Notes: generated by a model from the letters alone, not told the origin. 64,000 nucleotides of DNA from Pterois miles (GCA_947000775.1 CAMQGK010000327.1:17122501-17186500), one strand, 5' to 3'. Positions 1-12,231 are shown, counted from the first letter of the stretch. Translations and numbers: made by a program.

Positions 1-1120
1 ATGTGAGTTATTGAATGCTGGAGATATCAGCCATAGAGATGTCAGGCTTCTCTTCAATATAATAGAACTACATAGCACTTGGCTTGATGTGCGCCAAAAA
101 ATACATTTGAAAAACTCAACTGACCCGACCTTTGTTGTGAGCAGTTTCATGTAGGAACTATTTTCTTTCTATGGAACTACGTCTGCCAACACTTTCACCA
201 TGCAGAATGAAGCATGCATATTCGATACTGCTAGCTCTCCTAGCACCACTGAGCTAGCTAACGTTAGAGGTCAGCCAAGGAGGATGCCATCAGTGTTTCC
301 ATCTCGTGCCGTCACAAGCACAAGCTTCTCGTCTAAGTGGATACACGCTTCCTGCCGCGCGATTATGTTGTTGGTGGGTGTAATTCTGTAGAAAAAATTT
401 TTTAAGAGCACCCTAAAGTGTTTTGCTTCATTTCGTCCATTAATGACTGATAGCTAATGCAACACTTTGGCTACGTTGTCTTTCTTCCCACACAGTGGGC
501 ATTACGTAGCTACTTGTAACAAGACATGCAGCGACGCAGATGATTAGCAGAGTCAGAGAGAGAATATCCTTATTTATTTGTATATAATCCAACCAAAGCC
601 CGACTGGAGCCTGAAGCTTTACTTAAAAAAAAAAAATGTCCCACTTGGTTTCTTACACTTCTCTACCAGCTCTCACTGAGTAGCAGACATATCTTTTACA
701 TACATCACTTTATTTTCGGTTAATTGAGTTAAAGCTTCAGCAACTGTGTTTGAGTGCCACTTGGGGGAGCCAAACTAAGGTTTCCACCAGTAATGGTGAA
801 AATTACTCGTCTATGTTGCTTTGACACAAATTAGATGCTTTTGCAAATGTGGGGTTGTGAATTAAAGCTGACTATAGAATACACCATTTAGCATCCAGTG
901 TACAGTATAGTGTCAAACTTATCATCAATAGAATCAGGAACATGTTGGATGCTGCTGCTGTGGCTCCAAAGTGAGACATTTTTGCGAGATGTAGTCATCG
1001 AACAAGACACTAACTCTGTCATCTTCGTAGCAAGTTGTCATTTCCATGTTTGCGCTATTGTGCCACACCGCTACATCCAGTGCTGTGAAATGAAACTAAT
1101 GTGGAAGTGACAAAAACTGC
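1..1120. other. gene-free left edge
   Basis: No gene is supported. About 130-400 resembles, from memory only, a dispersed fish repeat (TTCATGTAGGAACTATTTTC and CTAGCTAACGTTAGAGG motifs). A short poly(A) lies at 625-636. The remainder shows nothing I recognise. Confidence 0.4.
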
Positions 1121-1124
1121 ATTT

Positions 1125-2095
1125 CCTCAAATGGCCACCTGAGGCTAGCTGCAAAAGTGAGTCAATCCACTTCGACCCCCATGTTAAAATGCTCAGATAT
1201 ATAGCAGAAATAAACATGTTTCATTTCAAAATAAAAACCTCATGTGTTTTTTTCTGGGGGCGGAGTAGCTAGTCTGTGGGAGTTGGTTGGGACGGAGGGT
1301 CACCGGTTCAAGTCCCGATATGGACAAGAACTGGTGTGACTGGTAGCTGGAGAGGTGCCAGTTTACCTCTTGGGCACTGCCGAGGTGCCCCTGAGCAAGG
1401 CACCAAACCCCCAACTGCTCGGGGCGCTTGTCAGGAGCAGCCCCTCACTCTGACATCTCTCATTGATGCATGTGCATGTGTGTGTTTCGGGTCTGCACGT
1501 ACCGTGTATAAGTTAACAAACAGAGTGTAAAAGTTGAATTTCCCCCGGGGGGAAAAAAAAAGGTTGATCTTTTTTTCTTCTTCTTCTTTTCTGTGGACAG
1601 AATACCTTCTTTAGCAAACGTGAGGCTTTTATTCTGAAATATTTGCAGGACAGTGTTGTAGAACATGCAATGACTTGCAGGGCTCCATGAATGAATATAG
1701 TACAGACTTTTAATTGTGAATTATTACCATTATTTACAAATTAGCACACATTTCCTGACCTTTCTCTCTCTAACAATAAATATGAATGACATGTATGAGT
1801 GGCCATTATGAAAGTCAACCTCTATGTAGAAAGAGCAGCAGTAGAAACGCTGCAGGAACGCAGCTGACATCCAGCTGGTGTGAACGAGGGATGCGTGACT
1901 CATACAGCGGTAAGGTAACGCAGCCGCCACACGCTGTTCATGCGGCCGGTCTGGCCCAGGCGTTCGGCTCTTCTGTCACTGCCAAGATGGCGACGGCCGG
2001 TATGACCCACTTTGAGCTTCACAACAGCTCTTCACAAACATATGGGTGACTTCATGGAGACCACGTCCATATTTTATACAGTCTATGTACAGTGT
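1125..2095. repeat. dispersed fish repeat, interrupted by a SINE
   Basis: The left part (AAATGGCCACCTGAGGCTAG, 1129-1148) and the right part (CCAAGATGGCGACGGCC near 1982, GTCCATATTTTATACAGTC near 2065) resemble two ends of one dispersed fish element, separated here by a SINE and other sequence. The assignment is from memory and has no alignment behind it. Confidence 0.4.
1252..1562 (+). mobile_element. tRNA-derived SINE
   Basis: It begins with a degenerate polymerase III box A (TAGCTAGTCTGTGGG, 1266-1280) and has a good box B, GGTTCAAGTCC (1305-1315). The body (CTTGGGCACTGCCGAGGTGCC, given in part, near 1370-1395; CTCACTCTGACATCTCTC near 1445) is the body seen in common percomorph tRNA-derived SINEs. 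It ends near CCCCCGGGGGG and poly(A). It is diverged and presumably inactive. Confidence 0.75.
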
Positions 2096-2399
2096 AAATA
2101 GCAATCCAAAGTCTGCTTGGTGGTGGTTTCACGCTTTTTATCAGTGATAATACAAACGTATGAGGACTGGACAGTGAGGTCGACTAATGTGATGTGACCT
2201 AAAATTGTTGGATCATTCTACTGAGCCATATTTGTTATGTCTGTATTAAAGTGATCTTTTCATCCACATTCTGGTAGATTATTAACGTACAGTAACTATT
2301 AAATGTGATTTCATTAAGACTGAATTACCAACTGGGCAAAATAGGCATTCCATACAAATATTAATACTAATACTAATTTCCCCGAGGGTCAAACAGGCT

Positions 2400-2840
2400 A
2401 CTCACATGTAGTATTTGAGTGCCGTCGTTCTGTCAGTAATGACAGCTTTGTGACTGAGATGACATGTTTTATTCCCTGCAGAGCCAGAGGACAGTATAAT
2501 CCCCCAGAGATGACTTCCTTTTGATAGCGCGCCCTGAAAGCTTCCTGTCACTTAGTGCAGTTTGACAGCATCATCGCAGCGGCCATTGATCCGTTTGCTT
2601 GACTCTGCATTATTAAGATGACAATTGTGTGCGTGGGCGCGCGCCGTGTGTGTCCCAACTGTAATGCATGTCTCCAGATCCATTATAACCCGATTAGATT
2701 CCCTCTCTCCTGGAAGTGCTGCTCTGTGACAGAGAGCATAATCTTTAATGGAATTTGTGTGAAATCAAATTATACGAGCATCAATAAACATAACATAATT
2801 CAGAAGAGTAAATGGGCTTAATTTATTGGATGGGCAGGCG
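2400..2840. promoter_or_regulatory. candidate conserved non-coding element
   Basis: Non-repetitive stretch with mixed composition and many homeodomain-type TAAT/ATTA cores (for example 2610-2616, 2765-2830) and no coding frame of note. Called only on texture; no conservation data were available. Confidence 0.3.
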
Positions 2841-3023
2841 TAATGGCACCGGTGTGTATAGAATGAAGATGTCAGGGAGACGGGTTCGAGACAGCGGGGT
2901 AAAAGGGGTTGACAAATGCATCATCAGTGTGTACGCGTGCGTGTGTTTGTGTGTTAGCATGTGTGACACTTTAAGTGAGAAAGATAAATGTTAACGATGA
3001 GGCATAGCAGGGTCTTCACTGTT

Positions 3024-3050
3024 GCGTGTGTGCATGCGTGCATGTGTGCG

Positions 3051-3082
<32 letters not shown>
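3024..3082. repeat. (TG)n-rich microsatellite with CG/CA variants
   Basis: Imperfect TG/TGCG run with a pure TG core at about 3058-3081. A purine-rich GA/GGA stretch follows at 3220-3420. Confidence 0.95.
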
Positions 3083-3219
3083 CGTCCAATATTCAGAGGC
3101 AGGAATTTGGAACAGCAGGAAACTGGCAGATTCTTCATCCACATGAGTGGGTAAAGAAAGTTCAACCTTTTATTAGAGAGGACTGTAATTTAATGGGCAG
3201 GGTGCACACATGGACTGAG

Positions 3220-3420
3220 AGAGAGCAAGGGATGAAGACAGAGGGTGGCGAGGGAGGAAGAGAGAGAGAGAGAGGAAGACAAAGATTAGATTGAGAGAAA
3301 TGAAAGGATGGCAAGAAAGCAATGGAGACAGAGATGGAGAAGGAGAAGGGGGAAAAAAGGTTGAAAAGGCTGCGGTGAAAACATATTGAGGGATGGGGTG
3401 AGAAAGAAAGGGTTGAAGTG
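3220..3420. repeat. purine-rich (GA/GGA) low-complexity tract
   Basis: About 200 bases almost all A and G on the + strand (GAGAGAGAG, GGAAGAG, GGAGAAGG). Confidence 0.85.
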
Positions 3421-3977
3421 TGTGTGTGTGTGCTTTCAAAGGAAGATTTGATGGAGTGGCTCTGCAGCTGTAACAGTCAAGTGTTTGATTGCCGGGGTGG
3501 GAATCGTGCGAGGTTGTCATTTTGCGCCTTAACCTTTTCGAGGGGAGCTTTTCTTTTTTTGGGGTGGGAGGTTAATAATCAAAAATGATCTGCTTCACTA
3601 GAGCAGATAAATAGTGTCAAACACAGCTGGGACAGAGAGGGGCTGACTGGCCACCACAGAGCTAAATTGATGGTTGTAGCTGCGGAGGAGATGGGGGGGG
3701 GGGCCCTCACTCTACTGTATGACATGAATAGACTTCTAGGTGTCGCTTTTCTTCTTCTTCTGCTCTGTCGTTTTGTGACGAGCCGCAGTCAGAAGCCACA
3801 GATGTAAAGTGCGCGTCGTACCGAGACGCAGGCAGCTGAACCGACAGAGTGCCTTTACAACGGCCTTTCAATTTACAATCTGAGAGGTTGACATTTTTAT
3901 TCATTATTTCTCCCTTTCAGTCAGGTTGTGTGTGTGCTCGCCACAGTGTTGACTCTGCGTGAGGGATTATGTCATAG

Positions 3978-3978
<1 letters not shown>

Positions 3979-4027
<49 letters not shown>
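3979..4027. repeat. (CA)17 then (GA)7 microsatellite
   Basis: CA repeat at 3979-4013 and GA repeat at 4014-4027. Between here and 4570 the sequence is plain, apart from a G/A-rich patch at 4364-4455. Confidence 0.95.
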
Positions 4028-4028
<1 letters not shown>

Positions 4029-4572
4029 AAGGCACAAGCTGTTGAAGACATATGTCATTGTCACATTTTTTCTCTCCTCCTCCCAGAAGGCCTGACTGTT
4101 TTTGAAAGATATACTGTCCACAAAAGCCCTTTCTTCTTTATCCCATAAATCTGTTTGTGTGGCGGATAAAAGGAGATGGACTGAGCGGAAAAGAAAAGCA
4201 ACCCAGTTTACTTTATCATCTTTCACTCCCCCCCGTCCTCCCCCTGCCCTCGCTCCAGCACCAGATTTGTGGCCATAATCGTGGATAACTTACAGTATAA
4301 TCTTGTTTGTTCCTTTCTTAAATGGAGCGATAACATCTCTCCGGATCATGAGTGGAACGACAGCAGGGGTGGAGGGGAAAGAGGGGGGGTCCATGGGGGA
4401 GGAAGAAGAAGGAGGAGGGGTTGGGAGTGGAGCAAACAGGGGAGGTGGGAAAGGATAGAGAGGCTGTTGCACTTCTTTTCTTTATGTGGAAATCCTATAG
4501 TGCTGGCGTTTATGACCAGCTGCCTGACTGCTTCCACTCCAGGATTTACAAACCCCCTCTGACACACACATA

Positions 4573-4573
<1 letters not shown>

Positions 4574-4606
<33 letters not shown>

Positions 4607-4820
4607 AACTGGCAATGTAGGCGCAGTGTTATCTGGAGAAAGGACACTAATAAATATCTGCAATATAAGAGGTCAGCAAAGGTCGATCGGCGAAGAAGAT
4701 CCCTTGTCATAATTTGTTTAAGGACCTGCATCCGATAGCTGTTTTGGGGATTGTCAGTGTTGTGTGTGGGTGTGTGTGTGTGTGTGTGGGTGTGTGGGTG
4801 TGTGTGGGGTGGGGGTTAAA
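4574..4820. repeat. (CA)n at 4574-4604 and (TG)n at 4758-4812
   Basis: Two microsatellites of opposite phase 150 bases apart. The second has GGG interruptions. The interval shows nothing recognisable. Confidence 0.93.
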
Positions 4821-5047
4821 TGCAAACAGTTCATTATTCGGTGAAGTGAAATGGGCTTTTGTTTAGATCAGTCACTGCTGTAAGAGCTCCCTGTGACACT
4901 GCCATATAAACTGGGTTAAAAAAAAATCCTTACTGGTAGCACCACATTTGAGATGACTGGTGATGTTTATCTTATTAAATACAGTGAAAATCAATTGTGG
5001 ATGTTAAACCCCATAAACTTGGTTTAATTCAACTTTTGACTTGTGTG

Positions 5048-5050
<3 letters not shown>

Positions 5051-5082
<32 letters not shown>
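5051..5082. repeat. (AT)16 microsatellite
   Basis: Pure AT run that replaces the left end of the TTAA-type MITE fragment that follows. Confidence 0.97.
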
Positions 5083-5084
<2 letters not shown>

Positions 5085-5365
5085 CCTCATACTGCCTGTC
5101 TGAATATACCTGTAGTCACCCTCGGTCTGAAATGCACTGTTTTAGTGCCTTTACAAAGGTGGTTGTAACTCCACTCAAAACTGTGGGTGGTATATTCTAA
5201 TGAGTCTGCATGTGACATAAAAAGGGGAGCCAAATCTGAATGGCTTGTTGAATCACGTTTTCTGATCCAGGCAGCACACAAACAGTTGTTGGTAGACACT
5301 CCAGATACCCAAATGTATGTGCACAAGCACTGAAAAGTGAGGTTTTCAAGACATGTCCCCTTTAA
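5083..5365 (+). mobile_element. internally deleted copy of a TTAA-flanked MITE
   Basis: CATACTGCCTGTCTGAATAT and the right end (CTGCATGTGACATA, TGAATCACGTTTTCTGAT, CACTCCAGATACCCA) match the full copy at 35560-36447. It ends ACATGTCCCCT followed by TTAA (5362-5365). About 300 bases of the middle and the left terminal repeat are missing. Confidence 0.85.
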
Positions 5366-5691
5366 ATTTTTATTTAACTGCAAAATTTTAAAGTAAAACA
5401 TGGTTTTTTCTTTCACATTACCACCACTGGCACATAGCTAGAAAATATAAAGAAAAATGTAATATCTTGGAAGAAAGAAAATAAGATTCTGAATGAAAGA
5501 AATGAATGAAAAAGTTTTTCCTGTTTATGGTTTCACTGATATTAAATTCTATCGCATTAATTCTTGGTCTTTATTGTTTTTTATTTTGGGAATGAAATTG
5601 TTTATCTTCTAAGGCATTTATTTTGAAATAGTGTGATGTTCCTGCGCAAAAGTAATGCAAGGCATGGTTGAAGCTGCACACTTATTAAAGC

Positions 5692-5745
5692 CTGTTGTTT
5701 ATGCGCCTGATCCTGGGAGGACAGGATCAGGCGCATAAACAACAG
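5692..5745. repeat. perfect 24-bp inverted repeat (hairpin, 6-nt loop)
   Basis: Left arm 5692-5715 (starts CTGTTGTTTATG) and right arm 5722-5745 are exact reverse complements; the spacer is GGAGGA. Confidence 0.95.
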
Positions 5746-5749
5746 CTCT

Positions 5750-7040
5750 GGGCATAAAGGACAGCTCTGAGATGCAGATCCCTCATCAGGAGGGCTATAG
5801 AAATGTACGCCTTTTTAATTATTTAAAGGGCTGCGCAGGCTCACAAGCTTTACCGATAAAGGCGATCAGAGATGAGGACTTGTTTGCTCACTGTCTGGGA
5901 AGAAACGCGATAAAGAAAACCCCAGCCTTGTGCCTGCCTGCCTTTAGACCTTCGCAGACCCAAACCTTCCCCGTACATGTTAAGGGTGTGGCTGATGGAT
6001 GGGCCTGCATTTCCCAAGCGTGGGAGTCACCCTCCATAAACACACACCCATCTCCCTGTCCTCGCTGCCTTGCCCCCCTCCCCCAGCTTGGACAGGTGAT
6101 ACAAGTGTATATTTATTTATTTCCTTTAATACTCTTCTTTATCTCCTTCGCTGTTAGTAGGCCTGTGAGATTGATCAATATTTAATTTTCTGGGAGAAGG
6201 AGTGGGGAGGAATCAGGGCTGCAGTGACACTCTGGAAATCTTCCTCCACACACCGGCTACATTCTCACATCCTCTCCCTCATCTCTTGTCACATCCCATC
6301 CCTCTATCTCCCTGACATCTTCTCTTTCACACCTTCTTCCTGTTACTCTGTTAACCGCTGTTTCTCCATGCTGAACAAAAGCGCCTGATCGTCCCCCTGG
6401 TAGGGAAAAAGGGCTTAGGTTAACCTCTAATGTAATGAAGGATCATAAAGGGAGTTGCTGTGCCCTCTTGCAGGAAGGCCTTGCTATGAACAGGGCCCTT
6501 TGGTGACCTTTGATCCCATATAGTCATTGCCCAGTGCTTGGATGTGCCCTTTAATGACTGAGCAGTCTAATCAATGGATCATTTTTCACTTTGGAGACTG
6601 GGAGGTCTTATGCCATAAGCAGAGGAGAAGAGCACAATGGGAAAGGTTGTTCAGTTGGATCATTTTCTATGTCTTCATCTGTATCTGGTGGCGATCTTAG
6701 AAGATGCTGACACTTTGATGTGCAAAAGCCCTGAAGTTGCATTGGGGAAAATAAAGGATGGGCAGTGACGGAGCAAAAACGCTGCATTGCTTTGGTTTGA
6801 AAATGAGAAATCGGACGACTGCCAATAATGTCTTGAGACAACTGCTTAGTCAGGTTCAACTAATCATGCGTTTTCGTCGATGTATTTGAAGCGAGCGACT
6901 TGTCGTCGGTGACATGAGCCATTATTATCTTGACCCTTGAGCCCTGTTTAATTAACCCATTCGTTTGATTTAATACTGACAAAACTGAATCTTTTCTGTG
7001 CTTTTTCTTGTTGTGGACATGCAGATGTTACACACCGGTA
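5750..7040. other. non-repetitive stretch with candidate CNE blocks
   Basis: No gene is supported; the 137-codon frame at 5772-6185 has no recognisable domain. About 6400-6600 (AGGGCCCTTTGGTGACCTTT, given in part) and 6850-6990 look like non-repetitive regulatory texture with ATTA cores. Called without conservation data. Confidence 0.3.
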
Positions 7041-7041
7041 A

Positions 7042-7470
7042 GTAGGGCTGAGTACTGGCAAGAATCTGGCAATACGATAAGTCTCATGATACAAGAGTAA
7101 CAGTTCAATATATTGCGACATTGTGATACTCTAAGCAAGGCATTATGTTGCGATTTCTTTAAAAAAAATTTTTAACTGATTGTAGTAAACTGTCAAACAA
7201 CACACCACCATTTATTTATATTTTATGCAGTTACGTGGGATCTGCAACATCATAGCACTTGACGGCACATATACACTGAGAGGGTGCATCTCTTTGCTAA
7301 TGAAATAAAATGACTTATAAGTCAGTAAGACTTAAGACTTAAGACTTAAATACTGAGTTCATCTTTGCATGTTAACTATTACTTAAAAATCAATACACTG
7401 ATTTTGAAAATTGCTAATATCACAAAACTTATCCCAATATTCGATATTTTTCTCACTTACCCTACTGGAA
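7042..7470. mobile_element. hAT-like non-autonomous DNA transposon remnant
   Basis: The left end GGGCTGAGTACTGGCAAGAA and the right end AAAACTTATCCCAATATTCG then ATATTTTTCTC resemble a common fish element with GATAC-rich ends. Identification is by memory of the family, and the ends are degenerate. Confidence 0.5.
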
Positions 7471-7653
7471 AGAATCAAAATGTTTTTGTAAAATGGTTTT
7501 AAATTGTTTGACACAAATCAGAGACTAAGCTCACTTTGTGCATCAAAGGGGCGAACACGTGTTGCGGAAAAGAAGGCTGTTTTTTCCTTTCTGATGCCAG
7601 TTTACAGAAGAATGTTAAGTGGCTCTCTGTGGATTGAACACATTCTCGCAGTT

Positions 7654-7684
<31 letters not shown>

Positions 7685-7699
7685 ACACGAAGCATCCCT

Positions 7700-8085
7700 G
7701 TTTCCCTCCATGCATTATCAGTGCTGCCGTACAGTAGATGATCATGAAAGGAAGCTGATAGTTTTGACTGCAGGCCATCGAGGCTTTCTCCAGATAGAGG
7801 GCAGTGCCACCGCGGCTCTCATTATACCCCCCTTCCCTTTGCCCCTCCTGGTAATCGCCACCATAAGGATGAAGGAATTTCTCAGCACATGCTGGTGGTT
7901 TTTCTGGCTCGTTTCAACCTCTGCTTCCCATTGAGCGGTGAGGAATTTAAATTTTCATACACAGCAAGGAGAAATTACTCTCGCAAAGTTGTTCCTGTCC
8001 CAGAATGTCTGGCTCGCTTTGAAATATCCCCTCTAAAGACTTTGAAATCGGGTGATAAAATGTTATCAGGAGGGCAAAAATAGTG
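7700..8085. promoter_or_regulatory. candidate conserved non-coding element
   Basis: Non-repetitive block following a poly(A) run (7657-7681). It includes CTTTCTCCAGATAGAGGGC and CTTTGAAATATCCCC. No coding signal. Texture-based call only. Confidence 0.25.
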
Positions 8086-8639
8086 GGGGGAGCTATTCTT
8101 TTATAGGTCTCTCAGTCTCTGTGAAGTGGCAGCAGCCAGTTTTAGCTCTGTCTATCTGTGATCCACATAGCTGACTAATAGTGTTGTGCAGCATGCGGTC
8201 TCTGGGGCTTCAGACCAGGTGTTGGTGTTAATGCTGGAGCCCTCACAACACCTGTTAGGGCCAGCTTTAGCATCCGCACAGACGTGTGCTCTGGTTAGCC
8301 TGCTTAACCAACATGACTTACTCTCACTGAGACATTCAGTAATCTACACATCATTACAAAGGATGCCATATTGCCAAATGAAAACATTTAAATCTAGATT
8401 TGAGATTCTGTTATAATTATTACTACGGTTTAATTTCATACAGTAACATTAGCAGTTTATTTAATTTGATTGCATGAAATTAAATAAGTATTAGAGTGGC
8501 ATTAAGTGGCATGACAGCATGTTTCCTTAAGTCTGTGTGAAATGTGGTTGAAAGCTCAGTAAATGTAGACTATGTTTCTAACCCCAAAGATGACCCATAT
8601 GGCCATCATGCCATTTTCTGATCTGCCGCCTCAAGGTAG

Positions 8640-9215
8640 TCAAAGGAGCAGTGCGTAGGATCTGGCGGCAGGTGAGGTAGCAAATTGCAACCAACTTAAA
8701 CTTCTCCCATGACCCAAGTATGTAGGAGAACTACGGTGGACAACGCAGAAACATAACAGGCCCCGTCTAGAGTTGGTCTGTTCTGGGCTACTGTAGAAAC
8801 ATGGCAGTGTGTCTGAAGAGGACCCGCTCCAGGTCCTCTTCACGGAGTCCGTTATTTTACACGTTTCTGCAGGTAAACGGCTCATTCGGTAACCAAAATG
8901 AGATTCTTATTTTCACGTGATTATACATCAAAGAAAACATACATATTAAAGAGGACAAATCATGCTCATTTTCAGGTTTATACTTGTATTTTGGGTGTCT
9001 ACTTAAACATGTTTACATGCTTTAATATTAAAAAAAAAAAATTTTTTTCAGTCGTACTGAATACCTGTGTTCAATCTCTGTCTGAAATGCTCCATATTAG
9101 TGCCTATCTCTTTAAGCCCCCCTCACTGCAAGAATATTATTGCTTAATATTATTAATATTAGCCTTACATGACCACTAAAGGCTGCTTGTCCGGAAAATT
9201 ACATTATGTCAGTTT
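8640..9215. mobile_element. nested dispersed repeats
   Basis: 8640-8945 resembles a widespread fish element (GTGCGTAGGATCTGGCGGCA, GGGCTACTGTAGAAACATGG). At 8946-8949 a TTAA is followed by AGAGGACAAATCATGCTCAT, the left end of the TTAA MITE family, which runs to about 9120 and lacks its right end. The outer repeat seems to resume near 9160-9215. Confidence 0.6.
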
Positions 9216-9935
9216 AAGCATTTCAACAAGTTTGGTTATTTTCTAGTGAAGACAATCTCGCTTGATCCTCAATGCTGTATTTCGTTTATATAAAGTGTCA
9301 TGGTCCCAGGTTCTCATTTGTCCTATTGATTGGTTGGACTAATGTCAAGTGGCCCAATCTCATCTAAAATGAACCTGTCAGAGGGCAAATGTCAGGGAGA
9401 GAAAGAAAAGAGACAGAGAGGAGGAGGAAGGAGTCATTTGATATTTGGCATGTGCAAATGTAGCAAGACTGTTGAGACCGTGATGGACAGTGAGCGATAA
9501 CACTCATCCATTAAGTCTTTTTTTTTAATTTAGTTTTTGTCCACATTTAACCTAGATGAACTGAAACCAACGCAGAGCGGTGAGCTGTCAGCGCTCGCAA
9601 GAGGACATACTTCCTCTTGCCACTAGCTCTCTTGTCAAAAAGAGGGGAAAATAATGCCACTGTTGGACATCATCAGAAGACAGCCGAGTGGGACGGCACC
9701 CTGCTTTATCTCAGACACCATGAGAAGGGTAGTGAGGGCGAATGGAAGAAGTCTAACACAGTGGAACACAGAGAAAGGAGAATTCCCCCACTGGAAAAAG
9801 GGTATATTAAATCATATTCAACGCTCCACAACTTGCCCTTTGCCTCTTCTCTCAGGTATCATTATGTGACCCGCAGCAGCAGCCACACACAGCTTTACAA
9901 GATGTTATGACCTCTTAAACAGTGGCACTTTAAAG
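9216..9935. other. no gene recognised
   Basis: Unremarkable sequence with a GA-rich patch at 9400-9430. The small frames at 9617-9910 resemble no family. Confidence 0.5.
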
Positions 9936-9939
9936 TATT

Positions 9940-11300
9940 CCTCTCCCGCTCAGTGGTCCACAGAGGCCGAGTTCTTGCCAGGGATTATCAAAGTTAACAG
10001 GATTTTAATGGGCCCGGGGAGACTGGTAAAGACCCTACCAGGGCCAGGTAGCGCTGTTCTCCTGCTACCCCTCTCGCTCCCTAATGCAGTCAGGCTGCAC
10101 ACTGAAGCACCAGCTAAATAATAAACAGATGGCCACTACCAAATATAGCCAGCCCCAGTTCAAACTACAAAGGGACCCCGAAATGAAATGATAGGGTTAT
10201 TAAAGGGGAGATACAATTTGCAGGTCAAAATGTAATGGTAACCCCTCACTGTGCAAATTGAAAATTAACCTTTTGGTGGCACTGAATCATTCACAGTTGA
10301 TGTCGTACATGCACGGCAGGCATGGCAGAAAAAGCAGTAGGGGGAGAAAGGAGGGAAATCGGTGGCGATGAAGTCGGATCATATTTATTACTCTGGGTTT
10401 TCCTCTCATTTGTCTCCGCTCTTCAGGAAACAAAAAAAAAAAATCAGGAATGAGACGGAGTGCTGAGAGCAGCACACGTAGTGCCTTTGAGTTCTCACAT
10501 TTTATTTCCGCCGCATATCACTTTGCTGCTTAGCGCCCGGCTGATCATAACTCAGTCCTTTTCTGTGAGGCTATAAGGGACGAGAGCAAAACTTCTGGAT
10601 GATCACGTTTGCATTGCGTTCTCATTTTTCATGGAATTATTATGGAATCCAAAAACAAAATGAGTCAAGGTCCAGTGTATTTTTCCTCTAGGATTAATGC
10701 ATTTATACCAATAGGCTGGCCTCTTTTCGCTGTTCCTCAGGCATTAATCCATGCCCCTAAACCCCCTCTGCGAGAAACGGCTTATGATGCTAACCTTGTC
10801 ATATTCAGCAGCTGTCAGCGAAAAGGCCACTGTACCGGGCCAAAGCTGGTAAAGTGGCCTATTCATTATCCTAATCTCATTAGTTAAGATCTGTTAAGTA
10901 GAGACCAGTTTTAATGCATGCTTTTCCCTTTTAATTATTGACCATAAATACATTGCAGTGCATTAGGGTCCCGGGGCGAAGAGCAGAGCGGCTCCTGATA
11001 GATTAGGGGACAGGCACATTATCTAAATGTATATATCTAACTAATCATGCCTCAGCCGTGGCCGTGCGAGCGCCGTGACATCAATTGCAGTTTGACATTT
11101 GACCCCGGCTGTGGCCTCTCGGAAGTCCAGTCACATGATGTGATCAGAACGGAGGAGAGAAACTGACGTCATGATTGCAGAAAGGCTCAAGAACGCAGCC
11201 CCTCCTTTTCTTTCCCGTAACGATTAAGACCGTGGTGTTATTTCTGAATGCTAACAGATTATTTCTGAATTGCTCCGCGGTTAATCATGTTGCAGATTAA
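9940..11300. promoter_or_regulatory. candidate cluster of conserved non-coding elements
   Basis: About 1.3 kb of non-repetitive sequence, one of the longest such runs upstream of nfatc1. It contains a TCF/LEF-type ATCAAAG (9988-9994), many ATTA/TAAT cores (10690-10900), AAAAGGCCACTGTACCGGGC near 10818 and TAATCATGC repeats (11041-11050). An A-run breaks it at 10430-10443. No open frame shows a domain. The call rests on texture alone. Confidence 0.35.
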
Positions 11301-11512
11301 ATCATTTGGGGATTAGCTGTGAATACATGAATAAGCGCTGCACTGTGCTGTATGTCTGCCTGGTGATGTCATGTTGAGGAGATTCAGGAGAGAAAATGAG
11401 GGAGGGGGAGATGTAGGTGGTCATTCTCACTTGTCTCTCCTTTCTCCTGCTTCTTTGCTTTTTGCCACTTTTGCTCTCCATCTGTGCAAGCGCTTTCTCT
11501 CGCTCTGCTCCT

Positions 11513-11516
<4 letters not shown>

Positions 11517-11558
<42 letters not shown>
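11517..11558. repeat. (CA)21 microsatellite
   Basis: Pure CA run. Confidence 0.97.
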
Positions 11559-11560
<2 letters not shown>

Positions 11561-11699
11561 CATTCTCTCAGTGATGAGTGAGAGAAGTGCTCCGTTCGCC
11601 ACACAGAGGGGCTCTTTTACAGTTGTGAGAGGCTATTGTGTAAAACAAGAGCGAGAGCATGCTCCTTTACAAGTACCATCCCAGCTGAGCATCATCCCA

Positions 11700-11702
<3 letters not shown>

Positions 11703-11797
<95 letters not shown>

Positions 11798-11809
11798 GTG
11801 TGTGTGTGT
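11703..11809. repeat. long (TG)n microsatellite
   Basis: Forty-five pure TG units (11703-11792), one CG interruption, then eight more units. Confidence 0.97.
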
Positions 11810-12231
11810 TCTCCATCTGAGAGCACATGGAGGTATATTCAGTATTATTGTATTGAATATATTAAATATTGGTCTGAGTTTCAAAGGTCCTATCATTCAG
11901 TTTTCTTAGCGTTTTGAGCGTCAAGATAAGCCTGATGCACATCATTGTGATTTATATATAACCTTATTTTATCTCATAAGATACTGATGAATCTATTTCA
12001 AGATAAGGTCCTCGCAGTGGTGGATCCTGATTGGTCAACTATGCCAGCTTTCAAATGAGGTCATTTAGGTTCCTCATTTTAAATAACGTCCTGACTGTTT
12101 AGCAAGCCAATCACAATCTAGGCCAGCAGTGACGCATTGACTGGGATGAAATTATCTGGGGGAAAAAAGGTTTTTTTGTACAATTTAGATACTCAAGCAA
12201 AAAATTTCATCTCTATTTATCGGACCGGTGT

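Noticed and set aside
1305..1315. Functional tRNA gene at the box B
   Set aside because: Box A is degenerate, no cloverleaf can be formed and the downstream body is that of a SINE.
5772..6185. 137-codon open frame upstream of nfatc1
   Set aside because: No recognisable domain, skewed low-complexity composition, no splice-consistent partner exons and no promoter. Length is within chance for this sequence.
11571..11917. Open frames with long Cys-Val or Thr-His repeats
   Set aside because: Translations of a (TG)n/(CA)n microsatellite. The same applies to frames across 22388-22774, 29692-30067, 31825-32107 and 38336-38711.
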